This document shows, one piece after another, positions 1 to 7,101 of a DNA stretch of 32,200 bases (within the stretch, counting starts at the first letter, position 1; each line of letters starts with the position of its first letter). The notes under the pieces are model-generated. The model was not told the DNA's origin. It worked only from the letters and a program-made list of their open reading frames with translations, and did no database searches. This DNA comes from Nostoc indistinguendum CM1-VF10 (lineage in GTDB: Bacteria; Cyanobacteriota; Cyanobacteriia; Cyanobacteriales; Nostocaceae). The stretch is taken from assembly GCA_019359215.1 (NCBI GenBank), contig JAHHHS010000084.1:1-32200 (forward strand). The letters run 5' to 3'. The translations under genes and the position numbers were made by a program.

Positions 1-108
1 TTGGTTAATTTGATGGCAGGGCTTACTGCTTATACCTATTTGCCCAAAAAACCATCTATTGACATTTACCCAAAAGACTTACCTGCATTGCCTCCTGCTA
101 TTTTTTAG
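1..108 (+). pseudogene. C-terminal end of a transposase-like gene, cut by the window edge
   Basis: The frame is open from base 1 to a TAG at 106-108 and encodes about 35 residues, including LMAGLTAYTYLPKKPSI and a proline-rich end ALPPAIF. I recognise this style of tail from cyanobacterial DDE transposases but cannot name the IS family from so little. Just after the stop, the stretch around 112-128 (GAACTCACGTTA on the plus strand) resembles an IS terminal inverted repeat. The rest of the gene lies outside the window, so it may be intact there. Confidence 0.45.
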
Positions 109-242
109 TTCTGTCGAACTCACGTTATCCTGACGGATAAGTGTAGGTATTTCACTATCAGAAATTGAAGCAGCTTTAATTGCTTGGTTTATACCTCTGC
201 AATAGCCAGCTTCAAGTTTTGGAAAATCAGTTTTATTTAATT
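81..242 (-). pseudogene. Remnant of an unidentified gene running into the IS end
   Basis: Reading leftward from about 242, the minus strand is open to a TAA at 79-81. Its first part reads like real protein (FPKLEAGYCRGINQAIKAA, then SISDSEIPTLIRQ) before it enters the presumed IS terminal repeat. An in-frame stop lies at the upstream end and no ATG, GTG or TTG precedes the protein-like part, so it has no start. It lies directly behind the SUKH gene on the same strand. I read it as a decayed neighbour truncated by the IS. The family is not recognised. Confidence 0.3.
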
Positions 243-246
243 AAGA

Positions 247-924
247 TTAAGTTTCAGAAGACTGGCGGATTTGCTCTAAACTTCGGTTGAGCCAGTCTTC
301 ATACCACTCATAAAAACTTAAAGGCTGCTCCTCATTGCTATTTGGATAAGAATCTTCAGAGTTGATGTCATGGAAAGCATGGCAAAAACTCAAACAAGCA
401 GGATATATTCCATTATCATTAGTACGATCATCTATCCAGATTTTTCCTGACTGCTCACCAGTAATAACTAACATCCCATAAATTCCACAACCATAATTTG
501 TAATTGTGAGAGTACCGTGAATAAATTTATCGTCGAAATAGGCATTATTGTTGGGAACAAAATCCATATTGTCCTTGATAATTAAATCTAAATCATTCCA
601 TGCCTCTGTCAAAGGAAATGGTTTAGAGAGAATTTCGTAGTTATCTCGGTATACTTTTTCTGGGATGACATCTTCAGATTCAATTCCCGATAGTCCAGAT
701 AAGCCGTATCCTGGCCCCGCACCACCATTACCAATTTCCAACAGAAAGTTTTTATATTCACTTGGTAACTTAATATTGTATCTAGATTCAAACACTTGAA
801 TATCTTTGCTACTCAAGCAAGGTTTGAATTGATACTGGTGTGATTCTGAGCCAAAAACCTCAAATGTAGCGTCTAAAATAGCTAATTGAGCTAACTTTTT
901 CTTTAATTGCAAAACTTTATTCAT
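247..924 (-). CDS. SMI1/KNR4 (SUKH-type) family protein
   Basis: 225 residues starting at ATG 924. The SUKH signature is visible: an acidic, aromatic segment leading to LPSEYKNFLLEIGNGGAGPG (about residues 53-72), later a GCGIYGMLVITGE strand and GKIWIDDR with a downstream tryptophan-rich tail (FYEWYEDWL). In this family the domain often serves as the immunity protein of polymorphic or contact-dependent toxins, but many members are solitary and of unknown role. No toxin gene is adjacent: upstream is the divergent selO, downstream only a gene remnant and an IS tail. A cytoplasmic location is expected because there is no signal peptide or membrane segment. Family assignment is good; an immunity function is only a possibility. 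Confidence 0.8.
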   Translation of the reverse strand: MNKVLQLKKKLAQLAILDATFEVFGSESHQYQFKPCLSSKDIQVFESRYNIKLPSEYKNFLLEIGNGGAGPGYGLSGLSGIESEDVIPEKVYRDNYEILSKPFPLTEAWNDLDLIIKDNMDFVPNNNAYFDDKFIHGTLTITNYGCGIYGMLVITGEQSGKIWIDDRTNDNGIYPACLSFCHAFHDINSEDSYPNSNEEQPLSFYEWYEDWLNRSLEQIRQSSET

Positions 925-1046
925 TATGCGTTCTAGATTTTAATGGTGACGCTGCGATATTTTAGATATGGGCCGCTTTTTGCGTCTATGCTGATGCTGA
1001 AGCCAGAGGTAGTATTAAGGGAAGAATGAATTAAGCTTTGCTTGTA

Positions 1047-2525
1047 ATGACTCTGGCTGAAACTCCAAACTACAAAAATTCTAACAATCCTTTTCTCTCC
1101 CTCAAGTATGAAAGCGCCTTGGAATCTCTAGGCGATGACTATTACGACGAGGTTGCAGCAGAGGAATTTCCCCAACACCTCCTGCGTTGGCGTAACGATG
1201 CACTATTACCCCGCTTGGGTTTAGACCCCCAAGTAGTCAAAGACGAAGACTTTATCACAGCCTTTGGCAAATTTCAGGGGCGTAAACCCTTGTTGGCACT
1301 GCGTTACCACGGCTATCAATTTGGTGAATATAACAGACAGTTAGGTGATGGTAGAGGCTTTCTCTACGGACAAGTACGCGCCACTGATGGCGAATTGTAC
1401 GATTTTGGCACAAAAGGCTCTGGGAGAACGCCCTACTCCCGTGGTGGCGATGGTATGCTCACACTCAAAGGTGGGGTGCGGGAAGTTCTGGCTGCGGAAG
1501 CACTACACCACTTGGGTGTACGTACCTCGCGCTGTCTGACCATGATTGAAACAGGTTTACCCCTCTGGCGGGGAGATGAACCTTCGCCTACTCGCTCATG
1601 TGTGATGATTAGAATGAGCAGTTCTCATATTCGGTTTGGCACTTTTGAGCGACTGCATTTTTTCCAGCGTCCAGATTTAACTAAGAAGTTATTAGACCAC
1701 GTAATTGAGCAGTATTATCGACACTTAAGTGCTGAACAAAATAAATATGCCTTGTTTTACGCCGAATTAGTGAAACGAGTTGCAGAACTAGTAGCGCAGT
1801 GGATGGCGGCTGGCTTTTGTCATGCAGTCCTAAATACTGACAATATGTCGATTACGGGAGAGAGTTTTGACTATGGCCCTTATGCGTTTATCCCAACTTA
1901 TAACCCATCCTTTATAGCTGCATATTTTGACTATTATGGACGCTATTGTTACGGTAATCAACCAAGTATTTGTCAGTTAAATTTACAAATGCTCCAGGAA
2001 CCTTTAAAGGCGATTATCGATAAAGACGAAATGGAAGCTGGATTAGCAATGTTTGCTGAGTATTATCAAGCTGAATACAGTTCTTTGATGTTGAAAAAGT
2101 TAGGTTTTGAGGATTTGCCACATCCACAAGCAGGGGAACTGTTGAATCTAACGGTTGAATTTTTGAAAGATAGCCAAGTTGGTTATCACCAATTCTTCTA
2201 TGAGATGGCTCGAACTTTTTCATCGAAATGGCGAGATGAACCAGGTTTTGTACTAGATAATTCAGATATTGTGCCAGTACCGGGAGCGTCAGGAATTTTT
2301 GATGATTGGTGCATACTGTATCATAAAATTTTGAATGATTTGGAGAGCGATCGCATTGATGTAATTGCCCAAACTCTAACTGTTCATAATCCCAAAACGG
2401 CATTATTAAGACCTGTGATTGAATCTATTTGGGAACCAATTGCTCAGGAAGATAATTGGCAACCTTTTTATGACTTAATCAAGGATATTCAGTCTAGAAC
2501 ACCGATTCAGTATTCAGAGTCATGA
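1047..2525 (+). CDS. selO: SelO/YdiU family protein adenylyltransferase (AMPylator)
   Basis: 492 residues from ATG 1047 (an in-frame TTG lies three codons upstream at 1038). SelO is a kinase-fold enzyme that moves AMP from ATP onto Ser/Thr/Tyr of target proteins and is linked to redox stress responses. Family motifs are present in order: an RYHGYQFG element near residue 86, GTKGSGRTPYSRGGDG with the ATP-binding lysine near 123, and the catalytic/metal segment NTDNMSITGESFDYGPY at 263-279 with Asp265, Asn266 and Asp275. The length matches bacterial members, and no C-terminal selenocysteine or CxxC/U tail is seen. It is divergent from the SUKH gene and convergent with the ABC exporter. Its last dozen codons overlap one arm of a long inverted repeat (2494-2629), so the native C-terminus may have been altered. 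Confidence 0.92.
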   Translation: MTLAETPNYKNSNNPFLSLKYESALESLGDDYYDEVAAEEFPQHLLRWRNDALLPRLGLDPQVVKDEDFITAFGKFQGRKPLLALRYHGYQFGEYNRQLGDGRGFLYGQVRATDGELYDFGTKGSGRTPYSRGGDGMLTLKGGVREVLAAEALHHLGVRTSRCLTMIETGLPLWRGDEPSPTRSCVMIRMSSSHIRFGTFERLHFFQRPDLTKKLLDHVIEQYYRHLSAEQNKYALFYAELVKRVAELVAQWMAAGFCHAVLNTDNMSITGESFDYGPYAFIPTYNPSFIAAYFDYYGRYCYGNQPSICQLNLQMLQEPLKAIIDKDEMEAGLAMFAEYYQAEYSSLMLKKLGFEDLPHPQAGELLNLTVEFLKDSQVGYHQFFYEMARTFSSKWRDEPGFVLDNSDIVPVPGASGIFDDWCILYHKILNDLESDRIDVIAQTLTVHNPKTALLRPVIESIWEPIAQEDNWQPFYDLIKDIQSRTPIQYSES

Positions 2526-2629
2526 CGAAAAACTTGGGTTTCTTTTAGGCGCTAGAAGGAAATTGTGGTTGAACTGACCTAAAAATCCGGTTTTCAACCT
2601 CGCGTTTTATTAGTGAATCGGTGTTCTAG
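2494..2629. repeat. 136-bp element with perfect 16-bp inverted ends, overlapping the selO 3' end
   Basis: CTAGAACACCGATTCA at 2494-2509 is exactly reverse-complemented at 2614-2629, with 104 bases between. The left arm lies inside the selO coding sequence (residues SRTPIQ) and the selO stop lies inside the element. This fits a MITE-like insertion or an extended transcription-ending structure. There is no poly-T run, so the former is favoured. Confidence 0.5.
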
Positions 2630-2648
2630 GAGATAGTTAGTTAGCAAA

Positions 2649-2676
2649 GGGGCATTGGGCATGGGGCATTGGGCAT
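2649..2676. repeat. Tandem repeat, two 14-bp copies
   Basis: GGGGCATTGGGCAT occurs twice back to back, and each copy is itself two related 7-mers. The same 7-mer family appears on the other strand at 14443-14477. It lies just outside the ABC exporter stop. Confidence 0.75.
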
Positions 2677-2704
2677 TAGTTATTTCTCCCCTGCTCCCCT
2701 GCCT

Positions 2705-4429
2705 CTAACTAAATTGCTGGGCATAAAACCGCGCATAGCGACGCTCTAGCGCTAATAATTCTTCATGGGTTCCCGATTCAACTATTTGTCCCTGTTCGAG
2801 AACTAAAATACGATCGCACCTCCTAACTGTCGATAAACGGTGAGCAATAATAAATACTGTCCGTTTTTCCATCAGTCTTTCCAGCGCTTCCTGTACCAGT
2901 GCTTCTGACTCAGAATCTAATGCTGATGTCGCTTCATCAAGAATCAATATTTGGGGATTGAGTAGAACAGCACGAGCGATCGCAATTCTTTGTCTTTGTC
3001 CACCTGATAAGTTTACCCCACGTTCACCCACCCAAGTCTGATAACCTTTTGGCAGTTGGGTAATAAACTGATGAGCATTAGCAATTTTCGCCGCCTCTTT
3101 AACTGCTTCCATATTAAAAACATCTTGTCCAAAGGCGATATTTTGGGCAATTGTCCCCGAAAACATGATGGTTTCTTGAGGAACAATCCCAATTTGTCGC
3201 CGCAGGCTATGCAGCTTGACATCTCGAATATCAACACCGTCAATCAAAACTTGACCAACCTCTGGGTCGTAAAAACGGGGGAGAAGGTTGACAAATGTGG
3301 TTTTACCAGCACCAGAAGCACCCACAAGAGCGATCGCTTCACCTGGCGATACTAATAAACTGATATCTTTTAATACAGGTTCACCTGGTTTATAGGCGAA
3401 GGAAATATGACGATATTCTATTTTGCCTTTGACTGGGGGGAGAGCGATCGCATTGATCTTTTCGATCACCGTTGGCTGAATTGCCATCAATTCAAAAACA
3501 CGGTCAATAGATGCTTCACCCTGCTTAAATTCGTTGTAATTATTAGTAGTATGACCGATGGGATCAATTAACAGCGCCGCCGCCGCCAGATAACTGAAAA
3601 AATTCGCCACTGTCAAGTTACCTTGGGAAATTTGCCACGCTCCCACAATCAGTAACGATAACGCACTTAAGGCTTCCAGAAATCCGATGGTGGGAATTTG
3701 AATTGCTTTCAGACGTTCGGCTGAGTATTTTGCTTTAAGACTGCGTTCTGCTTCATGGCCAAAGCGGGCGATTTCGTAATTTTCGGCAGCAAAAGCCTGT
3801 ACCAACCGAATACCGGTGAAAATTTCTGAGAGGATAGCTGATAAACCCGACACGCGATTTTGACTTTTTAAGGAATATTTGCCCAAGCGTGCACCAAACC
3901 AGCCAACTAAAATACCCATCAGCGGTACAACTATTACTGTTGCTAGCGTCAGTTGCCAATTCAGGTAAATCATGTAAATCGGAATTGCTAGCAACTGCAA
4001 AATACAGGGGATAAAGTCGTGAAATACTTTATTTACAACTTCGCCAACGCGGTCAACATCTTCGGTGAGGCGGTAAGATAAATCACCTGCTTTTGCCGTT
4101 TCAAAATAGCTGAGATTTAGCTTTTGAAGATGTGCATAGACTTGCTGACGGAGATGAAAAGCAACTCTTAAAGCAGCTTTTGCCATGTACATATCTTGTA
4201 TAGACTGAAACAATCCTCTAACGAGAAATACTAAAGCACAACTGCCAGTTATTTGAGCGATCGCTACTACATTACCTTGTGCAAAGGGAGTTGCCAATTT
4301 ACCAGCAAGATTTATCAGCACTAATGTTGCCAGCACGTATCCCAAGCTCCCAACAAGTCCCTTGGCGATGGTTTTCCACTGGAGTCGGATATAAGGCAGC
4401 AGTTGCCAATAATTAGAACGGGTTTTCAA
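2705..4429 (-). CDS. ABC exporter half-transporter (fused membrane and ATPase domains), MsbA/HepA-like
   Basis: 574 residues. The start is TTG 4429; no ATG is available before the first membrane helix and an in-frame stop lies upstream. The first ~320 residues form the six-helix type-1 exporter domain. The ATPase domain carries Walker A GASGAGKT (370-377), the Q-loop (IVPQE), the signature LSGGQ (474-478), Walker B ILILDEATSALD with Glu499, and the H-loop His530. Such proteins act as homodimers in the inner membrane and export lipids, glycolipids, polysaccharide precursors or drugs. In heterocyst formers a relative (HepA) serves envelope polysaccharide deposition, but I cannot assign that substrate here. 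It appears monocistronic and converges on selO. Confidence 0.9.
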   Translation of the reverse strand: MKTRSNYWQLLPYIRLQWKTIAKGLVGSLGYVLATLVLINLAGKLATPFAQGNVVAIAQITGSCALVFLVRGLFQSIQDMYMAKAALRVAFHLRQQVYAHLQKLNLSYFETAKAGDLSYRLTEDVDRVGEVVNKVFHDFIPCILQLLAIPIYMIYLNWQLTLATVIVVPLMGILVGWFGARLGKYSLKSQNRVSGLSAILSEIFTGIRLVQAFAAENYEIARFGHEAERSLKAKYSAERLKAIQIPTIGFLEALSALSLLIVGAWQISQGNLTVANFFSYLAAAALLIDPIGHTTNNYNEFKQGEASIDRVFELMAIQPTVIEKINAIALPPVKGKIEYRHISFAYKPGEPVLKDISLLVSPGEAIALVGASGAGKTTFVNLLPRFYDPEVGQVLIDGVDIRDVKLHSLRRQIGIVPQETIMFSGTIAQNIAFGQDVFNMEAVKEAAKIANAHQFITQLPKGYQTWVGERGVNLSGGQRQRIAIARAVLLNPQILILDEATSALDSESEALVQEALERLMEKRTVFIIAHRLSTVRRCDRILVLEQGQIVESGTHEELLALERRYARFYAQQFS

Positions 4430-4583
4430 GCTTGAACGTCCACAACGATATCTTCCTTTGTTTGACGCTATCAGTTTTTGGTGAGTTTCTGAACAGTTAA
4501 CTCATTAGTTACAAAAAGTGGCGTTGCTAAACCAGAATATATCGATAATTCTCCGTTCTTCATTAGAGATGGACTACATTTAT

Positions 4584-5312
4584 TTAGCTACGACTCAATG
4601 TTGAATATCTTTGAAGTGTTTGAGTTTGAGCGTTAGTATCGCGGGGTATAGGCCAAAGTTTGATGGTTTCGTCACCACTGCCACTTACTAAAGTTTGCCC
4701 ATTCGGGCTAAAAGCAACAGACCATACAGACTTGGTATGTCCTGCAAGGTTAGCAAGGAGTTTGCCACTAGCTAAATTCCAGAGCTTAATTGTTGTGTCA
4801 TAACTACTACTGGCTAAAGTCTGTCCATTAGGACTAAAAGCAACAGACCATACAGCTTGGGAATGCCCCGTTAGAGTGTGCAACAATTTGCCATCACCCA
4901 ATTGCCACAGTTTAATGGTTTTATCCTTACTGCCACTGGCAAGGGTTTGCCCATCAGGACTGAAGGCAACAGAAGATACTTCTTGAGTATGCCCTGTCAT
5001 AGTCTGTATGAGTGTGGGGCTAGGAGTGTTTAGCTGCCAAATTCTAATGGAGTTATCTCTACTGCCACTGGCTAACTTCTGGCTATCAGGGCTAAAAGCA
5101 ACAGACTTTACCCAGCCTACATTCTGGAGTGTAAATTCTTTGCCTGTGTCCAGATTCCAGAGCTTAATAGTATTGTCAGCACTGCTACTAGCAAGCAATT
5201 TTCCATTGGCACTCATAGCAATTGCTGCTACATCGTCTCTATGCCCATCAAGGGTACGGATGAGAGTTCCTGTTTCTAGATTCCACAGTTTAAATAGAAG
5301 TAAGCTAGGCAT
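4584..5312 (-). CDS. WD40-repeat protein, probably N-terminally truncated
   Basis: 242 residues from ATG 5312, consisting almost entirely of WD40 units of about 42 residues. Five complete repeats are visible (units ending SADNTIKLWNL, SRDNSIRIWQL, SKDKTIKLWQL, SYDTTIKLWNL, SGDETIKLWPI). The protein opens in the middle of a sixth unit: only its last strand (FKLWNLETG) is present. A closed propeller normally needs about seven blades, and cyanobacterial WD40 proteins usually carry a longer N-terminal region such as a kinase, NACHT or other effector domain. An in-frame TAG lies 24 bases upstream of the ATG, so the missing part is not simply mis-annotated. The role would be a protein-interaction scaffold. 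It may be a decaying fragment, though the five repeats show no frameshift. Confidence 0.75.
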   Translation of the reverse strand: MPSLLLFKLWNLETGTLIRTLDGHRDDVAAIAMSANGKLLASSSADNTIKLWNLDTGKEFTLQNVGWVKSVAFSPDSQKLASGSRDNSIRIWQLNTPSPTLIQTMTGHTQEVSSVAFSPDGQTLASGSKDKTIKLWQLGDGKLLHTLTGHSQAVWSVAFSPNGQTLASSSYDTTIKLWNLASGKLLANLAGHTKSVWSVAFSPNGQTLVSGSGDETIKLWPIPRDTNAQTQTLQRYSTLSRS

Positions 5313-5966
5313 TTTAGATCGTAAATAAAGTAAGGGCTAGTATTTTAGCAAGACAAGTTTACTGGGCAATTGAAGCCAAAATGCTAATTTAAAAAGTACT
5401 TGAAGTTTGCTACTCTATGCAAAAATTGATTAGCCGACTACCTACTAAATATTTATCAAAAGGTAAAGCAGTATAGTCTTAAAAATTTTCTTCATGAGCA
5501 ACTGTTATTCGCGCAACGTTTCCGTTATGAAAAGTGCAGAAGCGAAGACGATTTGAGTCCGTTAATTTCCTTTCCATAGCTATATTTTTTGTGTTTTTCT
5601 ACTTACTTAAATCTATAACTGAACCGCTTAATAACTTGTTTACATTGTAGTATGACTACTTGGAGGTTAATAGTACCCTAGAGGGTACTATCTCTAACTG
5701 CGATTTTTTTGGGATGACGCAACATTAGGGATTTCCACATAAAAATGTCCTATCGCTTTAAGGGCAGGGAGCAGTATTGGGGAAAGTCGTAGTGAAGTCC
5801 AGAAATTGGATAATTTATTTTTTGGAGTTCCCTTAACAAAATAGCCCCGTCGCTTCTCTACGAGATGCTGTACGTAACTTGTTACCGAAAAACCATTGCA
5901 TTAAAGTGCTTATACCAATTCACGAAAAGCCTGATACATATAGATTTATCGTAAGGACATGGCATT
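5313..5966. other. Intergenic stretch without a visible gene
   Basis: About 650 bases between the WD40 gene and the terminator behind the PRC-barrel gene. I see no convincing ORF. It holds a 22-bp dyad (5670-5691), a short inverted repeat GTAGT-N3-ACTAC at 5648-5660, and a small dispersed repeat around 5850-5875 (TTCTCTACGAGATGCTG) that is nearly repeated at 13313-13332. Confidence 0.5.
5670..5691. promoter_or_regulatory. Dyad with 10-bp arms, operator-like
   Basis: ATAGTACCCT and AGGGTACTAT flank a 2-base centre, giving a 22-bp interrupted palindrome. The size and tight spacing suit a dimeric repressor or a MerR-type activator site rather than a terminator, because no T-run follows. It is not an NtcA site (GTA-N8-TAC), since its GTA and TAC are 10 bases apart. 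No gene start lies close by on either strand, so its target is unclear. Confidence 0.35.
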
Positions 5967-6030
5967 GCCCATTGGGCTTTTTGCTTTTTTTCATAAAAAA
6001 AGCCCCCCCCTCGCTTGCGCGGGGAAGGGG
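5967..6030 (-). terminator. Probable terminator of the smc/PRC-barrel unit
   Basis: Reading on the minus strand just after the PRC-barrel stop (6048), a C-rich arm, a GCAA loop and a G-rich arm (about 6030-6002) are followed by seven T (5995-6001 on the plus strand). On the plus strand GCCC-ATT-GGGC (5967-5977) is followed by a T-rich run, so the site could work in both directions. Confidence 0.6.
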
Positions 6031-6047
6031 TTGGGGGTAGGATTAGC

Positions 6048-7043
6048 CTAATATCCGCCTTCTTCTTCGTATTCTGGCTGTCTTTCTTTAACTTTCTTGG
6101 GAATATTTACAGGCTTCGGCACATCCTCCCAAGCATCGCCCTCTACGTCGTCATAATCATCGTATTCATCAACGTATGGCTTGCTGTAGGGCTGGGCTTC
6201 ATATTTTAGCGGTTGCGGTTGTTGATACCTGTCGTTGCCCGTTGCTTCGCTCCAGTTATCTTCTTCCTCGTCTTCTTCGTATTGAATAGATTCATACTGC
6301 CGCGCCTTCATTACCTGACGCTGTGGCCTTTCTTCTTCCACATAGTCTTCTGTCCATTCTTCTTCCCGCGCTACGGGTTCGGGGGCGCGAACTTTTTGCC
6401 TGGGTGGCTGCAATGGCATTCCAGGGGGCAGTTGATTGGGTGGTGCAATTGTACGCGGTGGAGTATAGCCGTATTCTTCTTCTATATCTCGCTCCCAAGG
6501 TGCTTTGCCGATACCAAGGCGCTCTAGCAAACCAACTGTCAACTGGTTTACTCGTTCTTCGGCTCCCTCAAACACAATCAACCGATTGGGGCCAGTGCTG
6601 ACAATTTCATCGACTGAGAACTCGTAAGTGCTGAGAAATTGATCGGGAATTTGGGGCAATCCTAAAGAAGCGATGGATATGGAGTTAAGCTTCCCGGTTT
6701 CGCCGTTGAACTTGAAGCCCCGAACTTTGCCTAATACTTCACCTGTTTCTGTAATTACTTCCCAGTTAATCAGATTACTGAGAGATTCAACTTCGATATC
6801 TTCAATTACATCTTCGTTATCAACCAGGATGACATCACCAATCTGGCTGATGTTGTTGAGGTACATATAGCGCGGTATGCCCGAAATAGAGATCAGGCTG
6901 TCTCGCAAACCAAGAGCCACAACCTCTCGTTGATCAATATCAACCCAGACTTGACTGATGATGCCTAGCCGCTTGCCGTTGTCGCGGGTAATCACCTGGG
7001 TATTTAATATGTCGGAACGTCTAATTATCTGTTCAGAGGTCAT
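6048..7043 (-). CDS. PRC-barrel domain protein encoded behind smc
   Basis: 331 residues from ATG 7043; an in-frame TTG at 7067 would add eight residues, but the ATG begins the recognisable MTSEQIIRRSDILN start. Two PRC-barrel-like beta domains are visible: residues ~5-80 (LGIISQVWVDIDQREVVALGL) and ~87-165 (WEVITETGEVLGKVRGFKFN). The second half is disordered, rich in Glu, Asp, Pro, Gln and Tyr, and ends in EEEGGY. PRC barrels occur in photosynthetic reaction centre subunit H, RimM and various adaptor proteins; the function of this cyanobacterial type is not established. It starts about 58 bases after the smc stop on the same strand, so co-transcription with smc is likely. Confidence 0.85.
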   Translation of the reverse strand: MTSEQIIRRSDILNTQVITRDNGKRLGIISQVWVDIDQREVVALGLRDSLISISGIPRYMYLNNISQIGDVILVDNEDVIEDIEVESLSNLINWEVITETGEVLGKVRGFKFNGETGKLNSISIASLGLPQIPDQFLSTYEFSVDEIVSTGPNRLIVFEGAEERVNQLTVGLLERLGIGKAPWERDIEEEYGYTPPRTIAPPNQLPPGMPLQPPRQKVRAPEPVAREEEWTEDYVEEERPQRQVMKARQYESIQYEEDEEEDNWSEATGNDRYQQPQPLKYEAQPYSKPYVDEYDDYDDVEGDAWEDVPKPVNIPKKVKERQPEYEEEGGY

Positions 7044-7101
7044 TCTATACCGAGTCCTGATCTCCAATCCGGTTTATATATACACTATTATTAACAAAAA
7101 C

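Noticed and set aside
5648..5691. NtcA binding site
   Set aside because: The GTA and TAC elements are spaced 7 or 10 bases apart, not the 8 required.
6213..6601. Plus-strand ORFs opposite the PRC-barrel gene
   Set aside because: They are antisense to the low-complexity acidic tail of that protein and show no family features.
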